Positions 12,044 through 25,009 of a stretch of DNA of 64,000 bases are shown here, piece after piece (positions within the stretch are counted from its first letter, which is position 1; each line of letters begins with the position of its first letter). The DNA comes from Allantophomopsis cytisporea (lineage: Eukaryota; Ascomycota; Leotiomycetes; Phacidiales; Phacidiaceae). The position numbers were made by a program, and so were the translations under genes. The notes beneath the pieces are model-generated. The model was not told the DNA's origin and did not search any database. It was given only the letters and a program-made list of their open reading frames with translations. The stretch is taken from positions 1,364,001 through 1,428,000 of the forward strand of contig CP103032.1 of NCBI GenBank assembly GCA_024752435.1. The letters are read 5' to 3'.

Positions 12044-14128
12044 TCAACCCAGACGTTTCCTCTTGCCCTCGCGCTCCTCCTCTTCGTCCTCCTCGTCCTC
12101 CTCACGCGTCTCGGCCGGGTTGAGAATATGCGCCATACTGCCACGTCGTGTTGGGGGACCACTATTTTCGCCATGTTTGAAAAGGTTTCCGCCAAGTCCG
12201 TTGCTGCCGAATGCCTTATTCGATCCCTGACCCCAGCTCCAAGTACTAAGGCTCTCCGCACTACTTCCGTTGGTCAGTGGTGGGCTTGCCGGTCGGCTAT
12301 GATGGCCTGTGGCGCCTGTAAGCGAGTATGTGGAGAGGCTGTCCCGGAGGGATTGATGGCCGTCTGCTGGGCCGCGTTTAGGACTGCTAGGCCATACGCT
12401 GCTGCTCTGGCCGCTCGCATATGGTGTTGGTGCTTGACCCTGTCCCTGTCCCTGGCCGTTCCAGTTGTGAATGCGTATATCTGCACTTGTGTGTCGGCGA
12501 GAGAGGCCCATCGGTGGCGAATGCACGGAAGCTAGAGGGTGCGGAGGATGACTTGGAGGTTGAGCAAGTGGATGTAAGGTTGCACTTGGGGGTTGAGTGT
12601 TTGGGGGACGTAATGATGAAGGTGATGGTTGGGAACTAGATGGACCGGCCACTGACCCATATCTGCGGGGTGTAATTGATAGATGTGATGGTACAGGCGG
12701 ACGGTAGAAATTCTGACGAGGTTGGGGAGGTTGCGGTGGAGCATTCATATATGGCGGGCGGCGAGGATCGTCCTGAGCCATCTGTCGAGGAGAAACTGGC
12801 ATACCCGGATCGAGTGATAGATTTGAAAATTGGTGCCTAGTGTTAAAAGGGGTCTCTGGAGGTTGTTCTTCGAGTGATCGTAAGATGTCAGTAGTACGTT
12901 GGATTTCAGATTGTAGAGATAATACTATTAAATGCGTCAGTAATGTCACAATAAGTCGACTCGGCAAATCTTACTGTCGCGGTGTGTAGGGGTGTCTGGG
13001 TTCGGCACCATAGACAAGATGGCTCGAGAGAGATCTGTATGGAGCTACGAGTTGTCAGCTTAGGCAATACAGCATGCTGTAGAGAACGAAATCTCACCTG
13101 CAAAGACCTCGCCATAACATCCAAAACCACCTGGTTCCTGACATGTAGGAACTGGTTGTTCTCCTCACTCCTTGCCAATCTAGCATGCATGTCATAAAGG
13201 GTGTGCTCCAAGCTGTTTAATCTCGACTCTGTCGATTCCATTATCTGCATCTGCTGCATCGGCTCGGCAGGAGTGCCAGGTTGTGAATGTGGAGGTTTAG
13301 GAGCAGAGTACGAGTCCCGGTGAACCAATGCCTGTCGAGATGCGCGTCGTTTGATTTCACGTAGCCCGACCAAGTCTCCGCGTTTGAAATTTCCGTTTCC
13401 GTGTTTAAATTCCCACAATGGGGACTCTGGAGATCCATTGTGAAAGACATCGCTCACTGTAATGGTTAGTTGAGCTATAACCAACTTGCACCCGAAGAGA
13501 CCTCACCTTTATGAAATCCATACATGTTCAGCTGGCGAACAAATGAGGATATGTTTGTATGTTTAAAATATTGCCTATAGCGGTCAGTTTCGAGCTCCAA
13601 AGAATTAGAGTTCCATGTACGCACGAAAGTACTTTTGAAAAATCTGTCGACGGAGACATCACAAAGCTCTCTGCGGAGTTCGACCAGGATATAAGATGTT
13701 GTATAGAAGGGTCTTCGAGCATACTTGTGTTGTGGATTAGCAGATACATCGTGTGCTGCTGATGTCGCAGGAACCTACTTATATAGCTTATGGATAAAAG
13801 CCGTCTGGACGACCTTTGGCTGCTGAGCACCAGCAGCTGCCGCAGCAGCAGCATTTGGACCTGCCATACTGCCGCTCTGATCCATTGGCCCTGCACTCAA
13901 ATGATCATGACTACCGTTTGTATCGCCGTCGGGGCTTGTTCGCGATGGAGGGCCCATTGAAGCCGTTGTGGGAGGTGTTACCTCCATGGGGTCGCCGGGA
14001 GACGAGGAAGAATTATGATTCGAAAGCTGGAGTATAGGTACAGTTCGGTGGGGATGTGAATTCGATGGATCGTGATTAGGTACAAAGGGACTTCGTCGCG
14101 GGTGGTTATCATCAATAGCGCCCATCAT
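12044..14128 (-). CDS. SFL1: SFL1-like HSF-type transcription factor
   Basis: Six exons join without frame conflict: 13779-14128, 13625-13723, 13507-13574, 13098-13456, 12975-13044 and 12044-12924, giving 608 residues. After a Pro/Ser-rich and poly-Ala N-terminus, the heat-shock-factor DNA-binding fold starts around residue 108 (FIHKLYNMLED). It includes the recognition-helix region NISSFVRQLNMYGFHKV and the SFL1-typical WEFKHGNGNFKRGDL. A coiled-coil segment follows (ESRLNSLEHTLYDMHARLAR). The C-terminus is Pro/Gln-rich, with the motif PPTRRGSMAHILNP and an acidic-basic end (EEDEEDEEEEREGKRKR). In yeasts Sfl1 represses flocculation, adhesion and filamentation genes. A role in morphogenesis here is inference. 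The intron at 13045-13097 uses the acceptor CTCGTAG, since the nearer ATACAG would break the frame. Confidence 0.88.
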
Positions 14129-14546
14129 AGCTATGGCTTTCCGAAGTCGTCAGTTTCTGGGAAGTGTCGCGAGTCGAAGCCACGGATCAGGAGTTTTGGG
14201 GATTGGTTGAGGTTGAATGTATTATGAAGGGTTGATGGGTGAAGCATGAAGAGTAGTGATGTGGATTGCCTAAGAACCTTTTCACATACCTCATTGCTTC
14301 TGAAGCATTAGAAGTAAGGTTTTTGGTGGATGGGTATAATTTTGAAGAATGGAGATCAGCGTGGACGGGTCTTTCTTTGTCGCGGGTGATGCTAAAGCTG
14401 CTGCTACCCGGATTTACAGACAAGGGTCCACTTGGAAGCGTGAGTGTTCACTCAGCCTCGCATGTGGGAGCACGGTGACACAAGTTTTTTTTTCTTCTTT
14501 TAAGTGAAGAGGGTTGGATGGAAGAGGGAGCTTTTCGCTTTTTGGA

Positions 14547-14583
14547 GGGGGGGGAGTGGGGAGGGGGGAGGGGGGAGGGGGGG
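14547..14583 (+). repeat. G-run tract, quadruplex-forming potential
   Basis: Five runs of 4-8 G separated mostly by single A bases (G8, G4, G6, G6, G7). This satisfies the usual four-tract G-quadruplex rule several times over. It sits about 420 bp upstream of the SFL1 start codon, with the G-rich strand being the SFL1 template strand. Confidence 0.85.
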
Positions 14584-14800
14584 TGTGGATGGAGGAGAAG
14601 GAGGAGGAGGAGGGGAGAGGAAGAGAGGGAGAGGGAGAGGGAGAGGGGGGTTATGGTTGGTGGGTAGGTATGTAGGTAAGTGAGTAGGTAGGTAAATAGG
14701 TAGGCAAGTAGACAGGTAGATAGATAGACGGATAGACAAGTAGACAAGTAGACAAGTAGATAGGTAGATAAAATAGGTAAGGTAAGTAAATAGATAAGTA
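14584..14800. repeat. Purine tract then GGTA/GTAGACAA-type degenerate repeats
   Basis: GGAGAGG/GAGGAG purine repeats (to about 14,650) pass into imperfect GTAG, GGTA and AAGTAGAC units up to about 14,800. They are seen directly and keep antisense frames open by composition alone. Confidence 0.8.
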
Positions 14801-15547
14801 CCTAGGTTGAGTCGAGGTATTCGTTTGATAGATTGGTGATATTGGATTGATGGATATATGTATGTACTGGCGTGGTCTACCAGGGAATAATGGAAGAGGA
14901 GAGGAGAGTGAGTGGATGAAGAGCTCCGTAGTGCAGTGAAGTGTAATGTAGTGAGTGTATTGTGGAGTGTAGAGTGTGGAGTGTAATGTAGAGAGTGAGT
15001 GTTGATGGTGTTGTATTATTTACCTATTCTTGTTACTGCGTAGGGAGTGGCATAGGGTGAGGTGGTGGTCCATAGGAATACTAGGATACTTAGTGTGTAG
15101 CGGACCTTTTCCCTCAGGACAGTGGGAGTGAGATAATTACCGTCCGTACCAAATCTAATAGCTGGTGTATGTATGCGTACTGTGTACTGTATACGGTCGG
15201 TATCATGTAGGAGAAGAAAAAAAAGCTTGTCAATTTAAGTTATATGTTCCGCATTATGTACATACTAATTATAAACACATATATACATGTATATAATGTA
15301 CATGTATATACCTTCATATGTGGACACTTGTATTCTATATGATTGAGTTGGTGGGGTAGAATCAACACATAATACTCCAATGATCGTGTTCCTTCACAGA
15401 GAAGACTACAATACTATCCATGCCTTGACCGCGTGTGCACTCCTACTTACCTAGAATAGGTAGTTAAGATGGACGATACCGTTGTGTTATTGTGCGTATC
15501 TTACCTTGCTACAATACGTACGTACGTATTCATGCCTGCAGTTGCCG

Positions 15548-15602
15548 GTGAGGTGAGGTGAGGTGAGGTGAGGTAAGGTGAGGTAAGGTAACCTACCTAC
15601 CT
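15548..15602. repeat. Pentamer array GGTGA/GGTAA ending in inverted CCTAC units
   Basis: Eight or so tandem GGTGA or GGTAA pentamers are followed by AACCTACCTACC, which pairs with the GGTA units. The array has hairpin potential. Confidence 0.8.
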
Positions 15603-16528
15603 TTGTCCGGCAGTAAGATATATCTTTGATCAGTCATACATTATTCATCCTCCCATTCCAGTTTTCTTTTCTACATAATTGATGGCAACATTAATGATAT
15701 CGTCATATATCTTGAATAATGAGGCAGGCAGGCTGGTAGGCTGGTAGGGATCCTGATGGGGGGGGATACTGCGGGATATTCTTTCTTACTTGACAAGAGG
15801 GAAAAGTAATCTCAGAGTACTCTTGTATGTGTCAATGAATACGGTAACAGATGAGTGAACTTACACACAATACCTACAAAGCACTTTCCAAATTTCAAGC
15901 CGCTGCAAAGGGCATCTTGAGGGCATTCGTCAAGAAAGAGGGATGGAAGGAGGGGTGGCTACGGGTCGAGCAGCCGAAGGAGATGGGCATGGGGGGAGCA
16001 TGAACAAAGTAGAGGATGAGAGTGTTCTTCGTAGATTATTCCGATGTTCTAGATCGTAAGAGAATGGGCGCATCCATACTGAGACGAAAAGAGACATGAC
16101 AGCCGGGCAGAGTCAAGAAAGACAGCCAAAACAGAGAAGAAGAAACAAACTTTCCCGCCCGGCAATCGAAGAATGAATGAATGAATGATTGATTGATTGA
16201 TTGAATGAATGAACCGAGGAAGAAGTTTATCATTCCATGAATATTGGTACATTATTGTTGTTGTCGTTTCTTGTTCCTTGCTATTGACTCGTCGAGTATC
16301 CGTGCCACTCACACTCCTGACTGAGGTGAGGTTTTGACAATGGTGGATCATTTCCCCTGCACACTAATGGCGGCTCAAGAGATAGATGATAGATCAGCAA
16401 AAAGTGTTGTTGGCTGTTGAGTTGAATCTTGCGAACGAGGGGTATGGAGATAGGATGCCCCCATACATACTTACCTACTCACCTGCCTCTCTATCTTTTG
16501 ATCTATCATCTTACTATCTATTTATCTA

Positions 16529-16529
16529 T

Positions 16530-16572
<43 letters not shown>
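16529..16572. repeat. Tetranucleotide microsatellite (TATC)n
   Basis: About eleven copies of ATCT, with TTAT variants on the left. Confidence 0.9.
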
Positions 16573-16574
<2 letters not shown>

Positions 16575-18740
16575 CATCTACCATACTCATTCTTCCAAAT
16601 CGTACCACTGCCTTCAAGTACAACTCCCTCCAAATACCGAATGAAGTGCCATCATTACTTAGGCTGTTCGGGCCACAAAAGTACTGTGAGATTGGCGGCG
16701 ACCATGAAGCCACTAAATCTTTTTTTCATGGTGTATCATTCTACGGACTTAGCTATGTACATATGAATATAAACAGAAACACTATGCGATGCTATGCGAC
16801 TGTATTGGGATGCGTGGTCCTGCACTCACCCGACCATCTCACATCAAAAGCATTGAGCGGACCCTCGAAACTTACGTACTGGGCTTGCACTTGGACTTCG
16901 AGGACCAATGCGTAGACGGGAACTCAACCAACCTAGTGGCCACCAAGTGATCAAAGCTATGCTAAATACTCTGGAATATAACAATGGCTCCCAATTGATT
17001 TGAAGTTTTATCAATGGAGTACGTACGTATGGACATTTGCTTGTACTTGCTGCGTACTTGCTGCGTACTTAATTCATATCGCGCTTTGCTTGCCAATGAA
17101 ATGCGCTTGTTCATACCGCAGTACCACTACCGAGTGGCTGAACTATGCAGAAAGACTTCCAAGCTCAAATATTAACCAACAATCTTCCATCAACGAGCCT
17201 TTTCGGGCTGGTGCTCATTCCGCGTTCAAGAGTCCACTTGATGGCCAATGACGATGATTGAAGAAAGGATAGACTTTGAGTAGGCTTTGAGTACAATTAC
17301 ATCTCGTCAACAACCTTAAACCATTCTCAATGTGATGTGAACGGGGAGATACAATAGTCTATAGTTTCATGTTGAATCAATTTATGGAGTACTACTCGTC
17401 ATGGAGAGCAATTGTCCCCTATATCCAAGTCTTTGACAATTTTAAAAGACTTATTAGATTCGAGACATCTCATGCAACACTGTTGTGTCCCAAAGTGCTT
17501 GCAAACATCAATATAAAACCGAACGTTGAGGAAACATAATGTTGAATTAAGGACCCTTGTTTTTAGTAGAACAGCAATCAAAGAAGCATAAAGAAGCCAA
17601 ATTAATATGCATCATCATTCCACACGTGTCCCATTTTCCTTTCAAAACAGGGTATTTATCTCTCGCAATCAACACGAATTAAGAGTACTTACAGGCACCA
17701 TCGGACATCATCAATCTACAGGACTTTCCCGCGAATAAGCGGCCAAACGTTGTGCTCCGCTCGCAGCGCAGCAGTATCTGATCCCAGACTTGGCTCATGC
17801 CCGTGCTCGTGCTCGGGAGCCGTTCACGCAATCCCTCAACACCCGAGATTGGATCGATCTCAGGCACCTTCTCATGACTGTTCCGTCTCTGATCTGATGC
17901 GATACGCTGCGCTTCCTCTCACTCACACTCTCTCTGCCCGTCATCACCCTCTGTCTGTCTCTCTTTCATAGCACTCTTCGTCGATATGCAAGACGAAGAA
18001 GGGGCTGGCTGAAAGGGATAGTCTGACGACGAGCCAAGAAAATGAGTGTGTGCAACCTGGGGATGCCTGGACTCTCAGAATCGTAATTCCCGAGAACTAT
18101 ATTCGTAATTTATTACTGTTCATCTTCCTTGTTGAAGATCTCAGGGAAGTGCGTAGTAGTCAGTAGTCGTAGGGTACTCCTGGCATATGGGTGAGGCGAA
18201 TCATCCAGACAAATCCTTTACGATATCAATCTATGGTGTACACCTCATACGAAGTACGCATCAACTATCTCAGGCATATTTTGTACAGTATGTACGGCAG
18301 CAAGAAGGGGATAGGACACAATAGAATTCCGGTACTCCGATATAGTCAAAAGTCAAAAGTCGGAATCTTTGAATAGAATTCAACTGGAAACATGTTCTTT
18401 TAGAAGGCCGAAAATTCGAGGCGGATGCATCGGCTTTACGGACTTCGAACTCTGAGTTCTGACATCTGGCACGGTTGATGTATTCGAGCTTTGATGAAAA
18501 GATGTAAGCCACTGGTCCAGGCACGCCTATCACTATTGAGAAAATAGCGAAGCTCAATGATGATACTTCGGACGGGCTGGCGGGGTACGAAGATCCAGAA
18601 GAGCTGCGGAAGAGGTCTAATATGAACAATGGAATACAGTCCGCTGTACTGGAAACCAGAGTCTGGCTGAGAGTTCGGCAGACTGAAAGGCACAAAGATC
18701 AATTTTACAGGAAGAAAATGTCCAGTCTTTCTAGCTCTCC

Positions 18741-18778
18741 TATGTATGTATGTATGTATGTATGTATGTATGTATGTA
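18741..18778. repeat. Tetranucleotide microsatellite (TATG)n
   Basis: Nine perfect copies of TATG, then GTACTGTATG. Confidence 0.9.
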
Positions 18779-21700
18779 CTGTATGCACGGACAGGTCTCA
18801 ACCTTTATCACTGATGATGTCGAGCTGATGAACAAGCAAGCAAGCGTGACAAGTCAGCCCGCACATGGTATATGGCTACGATGGATGAGTAAGACGAGCA
18901 GAACATGCTTCTTTTAATTTCAGCCAAATGCACAGCAATGCAGTCGTGGCAGCTTCTCACGATCACCTTATATCCTCCGTGTGCGTGTAAGACGACGTAC
19001 TTGCGTATATTCCTTGAGTTCAGGTCGATGAGACATTGGCTCGCCATTTGAGGGGCCGCTCTCCCCCAGACGCAAAAAGAACACGAATGCACGAGATGGG
19101 TCCGAATGGAAAAGATTGTTCAAGATTATGTCTTGCAGGTGAGATAGTACCTGTCCGCCATGTCTCTCTCGGCAGAGTCAGAGATTCCTCAGTGGCACCG
19201 AATATGCTTCTCGCGCCAACTACTGTTCTCGTCCAGCTCTGGGATATGAGTATTCCCTGGCCTCCTCCCGGCTCATCATTTTTTGTTGGCGGTCTTCTGA
19301 CCGAGGTTAAAGGGCCTCTAGAGAGAAGAGGCTTCGACCTTACAAACTTTGTTTTGATACGAATAGACCAAACAGCGGAAGGATTCCTACTGCGTAAAAA
19401 CGCGAGTATGTACTGTGTGCATTATTACCTTACAAGCCTACTATCGACTCAACAGAGACCCTAAAGTATGTTTGAACGTGTTGTGGCTTCTCGAGAGTTT
19501 CTTCTAGTTCCAGTGAATATATCCATGGTCAACAAATAAATGGGGCTGGCAGTGTCTATGGGATGGGTGTTCCGATATGAATATCCACTACGATACAGCA
19601 TCACAGCGTGTGCTGAACAGTGCGGACGGCTATTATATCCATACGAGTACAAGTACCAATATAGAGAGCTCCGAACTGTTTCTACTGTAGTATCCCGAAG
19701 GAAATATATACATGGAGTAGAAGATTTACACAGTGCGTCAATCAACTACTACTATCGCTCCCGGAGCGCAGCGTGTTTCGAGTCCAGATTGCATATCGTA
19801 TTGCTCCCTTATGGAGACTTTGAAGCTTGGATATATCAAGTCTCGAAGGTCGGCCCTAGAGGAAGACTCAGGACAAATTGGAGCTTGCAAAAAGCCCCTC
19901 TAGATAGTTATGTGAATCAGATGCCCCTCTTTGTCACTCATATACAAGTATTATTGTTGAATATGCAACGAATTGGATATGTATTATCCATGTCAAGGAA
20001 ACTAACCATCTAATGAGGAAATATATCCACCGAAAGACGGAGTGTCCATTTGTATGGGGTAAGGAAATGGAGATGCTCTGTCTGGTCTATTACCGTTATT
20101 GTAGGGGAATATCCGTATGAGTATAGTATAATTGCTGTATCGTAGTCGTCGGTAGCAATCCACCGAGATGACATCGACGTAGATGATTAATTATTAGCCT
20201 ATGCTTCAGGGTGAATGCTCGTCGTCGTCTGTTGGCAGCACAGTCCTCCGCGGGCCGTCAACCCTGTGAGATCGCTCTAAACAACCTCGGTGCGCACAGC
20301 CATTCGTATGGATACATAAACAACAGAAGTGCATTGGCCCTTTACGAGTCCTTGAGTCCATGACGGCTTATCCGTTCCAATGCCTCAATTCTACGCTCAG
20401 CCAAGGCAGTACAGCAGAGTAGAGTAGAGTATGTCTTTTCCCGTCTCAGAACAGACAGAGAAAGAAGCTCATGTTTCTGTGCCGCACATACGCACGCGCG
20501 TAGCCATGTGTGTAGGTTTAAGCTAAATAGATCATCATCACGGCCTTTCTGAACATAAATTGGTGGAGAGTCGAAGAACATGGAAAGAATAGAAGAGAAC
20601 GATTAATGCAAAAGCTACGTTCCGTGAACCCACGAAACGAAACCCGCTGTAGATCAAGGAAACGAACAAATTTCCACTCTTTGACTTTCAATGCAAGGCG
20701 CATACGGCGCCAATCCATCTAGTATTGAGATATATGTCCGCTGCATGACTATTATCATTCCCAGTAGAATGGCCATAGAAGGGATCCCAACCAAACCCAA
20801 GATCACCCGCCTGCCTCCTGGATGTCCATACAGAGAATGCATACGTATGAGATAGCGTTTGCAATTCCCAGCTCAGGGCTGCAGTCTCCATAATAATAGA
20901 TGGAGGAAGCGATGATCCAAGGGTTCGATTCTTCTCCTGTGCTCGGTGTGAGGACCTCGGGGCAGTTGGGCAAGACCCATCACGGAGTACCTGACGCTGC
21001 TTCGGTCCAAGTCACGAATACGGACTGCACATCATGCATATTCTATATTGCTCCCCAACTTTTCTTCTCTTTCCCTACGGCTCGCCACTCGCCTTCGTCT
21101 GTAAATCCCATCCTGTCCATTCGTCACTCTGCAAGCTCCCCCTCCCCACAAGTCTTCGCCCCTATTTTCCATCGTCAAGTATTACGGAGCACGTACGGAG
21201 CATGTGTCGTGTGTTGTCGGTCGTTGTCGTGTCGGTGAAATAATGTCCATGCTTCTATGTTCATCAACGGGCGCCTTGAAGGGCCTTGAAGGCAGGGATG
21301 AGCATCCTTCAACCTCCCTGATATCCTTGCCTTGCCTTTGGTGGTCCGCGGGCACCGCGTGGGCGTTGGACAAATATGCCCACTGGCTGATTATTAGGAG
21401 TATGTACCACCACCATACACATGTATCAATTGTAGTAGACAGATGACGAGAGCGACTGAGTAGTGTTGGGACTGATCTTGCACGCGGCGTCCAGCGATGT
21501 TTCATGGTATCGGGTTTCCTTGTCCCTGTGCTATCCACGACTCGGAACATGCTCCCGACGTTCCTTTTCCCTCCTGAAAGGGACATGTATGAACGTATGA
21601 ATGCAATTTTATGCATGCATAGACAGTCAATCCTCTGATACGACGACACGATACTTCTGATTCCTGCGCATGAAATGGTTCAGCAAGCTATCGATGCAAC

Positions 21701-22911
21701 GGACTTCTTACTGCGTACGCCATGCACAGTCTATCCCGCGGGTAACAATCTCTGTTGATGTTTGTGCTCTATGAAGCATACTGGTATATGTTGACATAGA
21801 GTTCTGTCATCTGTCATGATTCTTCCTCACCCCCATCCCTTCTCCCTCATCCTTTTCTGGGATATGGTCCAAATTTGGGATATCATTAGACTATTAGAGT
21901 TCCAATTCCTGGAACGGGATCTTAAGATTAAAGAATCTCAACCTTAAAAAGATGAATGGTTGTAGAGTATAGAGAGAAGAATCTAGGGGAAAGGAAAACA
22001 AAATTCGATCGAAGGAATACTCTTCTAGATTCCAACAAACTTTCTCTCAAGCACATCATGTGCTCTCATTCAATAATTTGCTGAAATTACGCTAAGGACC
22101 GACCCTTCATGTACGCAGTATGTGTAAAGTATTCTAAACTTAAAAATTTGAACATAAACCGTTGCGGGGAAGACGAAAGAAAATTCCAGAGTGCATACTC
22201 GAAGCATAAATCATTTCTCGTGTCTCACTACGTGTAGATTGGTGCACCAGATATGAAGCTTTTATACGTGAGAGATGCGTCAATGGCCGAGAAGGACACT
22301 TGTTAGAGATGCGGTTGGAAGGAGACACGTTGTATATACGCCAGATTTGATTCAGATATCACGCGTGCAGGTGCAGACGCAGATGCGAGACAGCGAGGCA
22401 AGGAGGGAGCCATGCTTTCCTTTCTGAAATTGAATAGAGAAAAACTCTCATCCTGATCTAGCTGATTTCAGGGTAAGTGTCCATGAGCTTGATATTTGGG
22501 AAATGTGACAATATGCCTGCCTGTTTATGGAATGCCCTCACATATCGAAACTCCAGGGGTTGTGATCATATATGTCGTTTGCTGCATGCTTTGCGATTGC
22601 TAAACGAACTTCCGGATACTTGTCCCCTTTCTCTGTGGCAAAGAAATGCTCAGAAGGTTATCATACGGACTCACCTAGTATCACCAGGCCAATATAACGA
22701 CTAGTAGCCCTTTTCTTTCAAAGTGTGGATTCATATACAGTAGCATCTAAGGTATACACCGGTCAATATCACTGGCATCCTCCACTGTTGCAACAGTGAC
22801 ATTGTCTATCTTGTTCCGAATATCTGAGGCCAATTGTCATCCTATACTCAAGAGAAATCTTTTCTCATGCTCTCCACCGCGAAAAAGGGTTCCAAGATCA
22901 TAGTCGTCATC

Positions 22912-25009
22912 TCAAGTGACCGTGCTTGGCTCTTTAACGTAAGTCCCACCCAGGCTCGTAAGGTCATCATTTTCATCAAAACAAGCAATGAGAGCTTCTT
23001 CTTTACGGAATAGAACTGCAAAATCATTATCAGCAAACATCATCGGAAAGTCATCCCTATCAAGATTGACCATGTCATCATAGTGCCTGGTCCAGCTGAA
23101 TTGCTTGTAGTCTTTTCCTTCCATAGCTTCATCGATTTCTCCAACCCAGAGTGAGTCGGTCGAAGTGTATGGCCGACTCGACTCCCAAAACTTTTCATTA
23201 AGGGGCTTGATACCCATGATTACTTCATCGCCAACAGAAGCCCAGGCATTTTTCACGAGCAATCTGTGAATGTATAACATTCCATTCCAGACGCACTTTT
23301 CCATGGGGCGACCTTGGTCAAATGGTGGACAAAGGTAGACTGTATCCGAGAAGCTCTTCCCACACACGTTGAACCGCGTGAGGTGCATAGCTATGTCTTC
23401 AGATAGGTAGCTGGTTGTGTCTCTTGAATACTCCGGACGTAAGCTGAAGTCTCCAGTGTCTGTGATCGGTCTCACGACAAGGGAAAGAGGATGTAAATGA
23501 TTGAGGCGAATATTGTGGTAGAATGGGTCAACATTGTGAAGATTTAGTTTCCAAGTCACTGCCGAAATTTCTGACCAATTAGCTTTCTCGTCAGCTGTTG
23601 AAGAATATGATCGAGCGAGAATCATGGGCTGATATTGATTTTCGGACATTCGCTCGTGATACGTTGAAATAATGGTGACATTTCTGCAGCAGAAAGGATC
23701 GAAAAGGATGGCTTGATGTTTTAACGAGTGATATCCTTCTTTGGCCCCCAGAAGAGTATAACTGAGTTGTCTGAGTTTACCTCCTATTGTCCATATCAGG
23801 ATCTCCTGATTGCCGAGTAGAACTCCTACCCGATTCTCATGTATAGTATATGAATTGGGACGAACTGGGAGTCGGACTTGCTTTATTGTATCATCATGTA
23901 ACGACCATGCATACAACATGTTCCTGTTACTGGTTACCATACATAACATCATCAGGGTAGATAAGTCTTACTGTGCAGATCTTCCGACCACATACCCAGC
24001 CGAGAGCTCAAAATCTAGAAGGCCAACTCTTTGTGGCGTGTGATACCACTTCACTTTACCAGTACGTAGATTCATGACAAGTACCGTTGATCTGGAATTC
24101 ACCATCCTCGCAATCTTTCCGGAATTATAGCGAGGAGTTGAGGCTCCTTCTCCCTCTCTACTGCCAGTGCTGAAAGGAAGCTTGAAAAGAGAGCTATAAC
24201 GACCGTGCCGAAGAGAGTCAATACGTTTTGCTTTGCACTCAAATTGTTCTTTGAGGATGGGAGAACTGTTCGGCAGGCTCTTATAGTAATTTTCGTAATA
24301 GGCACTGAAGTACTTCCTCATCACATCTTTGTACACAGGAGCAATTTTCCACGTCCTGTTCCATGCTTTGGAGACTCTCTGAAGTCGGAATAAGTCAAGA
24401 ATATCAATATCCAGTGCAATTTTGGCGAGCACATTCTCTGGCAGACTTGGTATCCCATCCGTCACGAATTTGAGGTGAGCCAACTCGTCTTTCAGGAAGC
24501 GTACTTCTGCAGGGCGTAAATACAAAAGAAGTTTTCGAAGTCTAGTGCAAATATATCAGTTTGAGAAATCTTCATATATGGAGCCCAGCGCTTCGTATAG
24601 AGTTGTCCAGCTATACAACCGGTATTGGTCCAAGCTCGACACATTAAATCAAGAGTTGTTGGGTTAGAAGGCCAAAATCAGAGAAGAGAGGCGCCACAAG
24701 ACAAAACCATGTTATGCGTTCATCTGATGCAGGAAATATCTGAACTCGTACTTACTCGTCTCTTCGCGCATCTGTATCAGGAAGGCTGCTAGGTAAGCCC
24801 ATGCTATGCTTTACAGAATCATGAACGACACTTTCTGGTAACACCAATGCATTGAGTAACGGAACCAAGCTACCCTCTGATTCTGAGTAGCTTGATTCGG
24901 TCTGCATTGATATATCTTCATAGGGGATATCGTGACAAGCTTTGGTGTGATTCTCCAACGAGTTCTTGGATGACGGAGAAGGCTCGAAGACTGAGATGGG
25001 CGTCGCCAT
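22912..25009 (-). CDS. F-box protein, uncharacterised
   Basis: Three exons: 24756-25009, 23975-24541 and 22912-23923 (610 residues). The last intron has two in-frame acceptors 6 nt apart (CCAG and AACAG), so a form two residues longer (exon from 23929) is equally possible. An F-box sits near residues 110-145 (IPSLPENVLAKIALDIDI, then LFRLQRVSKAWNR). It would bind Skp1 in an SCF ubiquitin ligase. Downstream strands such as STVLVMNLRTGKVKWYHT and NMLYAWSLHDDTIKQVRL resemble a degenerate beta-propeller, the common substrate-binding part of fungal F-box proteins. The substrate is unknown. The gene is divergent from the ferroportin gene, with 430 bp between start codons. Confidence 0.82.

Larger units (their letters stand above)
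14129..22911. other. Gene-poor region with many microsatellites
   Basis: About 8.8 kb with no frame I can tie to a protein family. It begins with the SFL1 promoter and leader. Tandem arrays are listed separately. The remaining frames (such as 19,036-19,464 and 19,540-20,013 on +) lack conserved motifs, overlap frames on the other strand and show no supporting splice pattern. Non-coding RNA genes cannot be excluded by eye; I saw no tRNA-like T-arm plus acceptor stem. Confidence 0.45.

Noticed and set aside
14448..14747. Minus-strand frames rich in Leu/Ser/Tyr and Pro upstream of SFL1.
   Set aside because: Produced by the purine and GTAG repeats; no conserved content.
16386..16766. Frame containing alternating Tyr-Leu-Ser-Ile.
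   Set aside because: Translation of the TATC microsatellite.
19036..20013. Two adjacent open frames of 142 and 157 codons on the + strand in the gene-poor stretch.
   Set aside because: No domain, no splice context, overlapping frames on the other strand, and Tyr-rich text produced by TATGAGTACAAGTACCAATAT-like repetition.
20915..20960. GGGTTCGATTC string resembling a tRNA T-loop.
   Set aside because: The flanking T-stem does not pair, and no acceptor stem or anticodon arm can be drawn around it.
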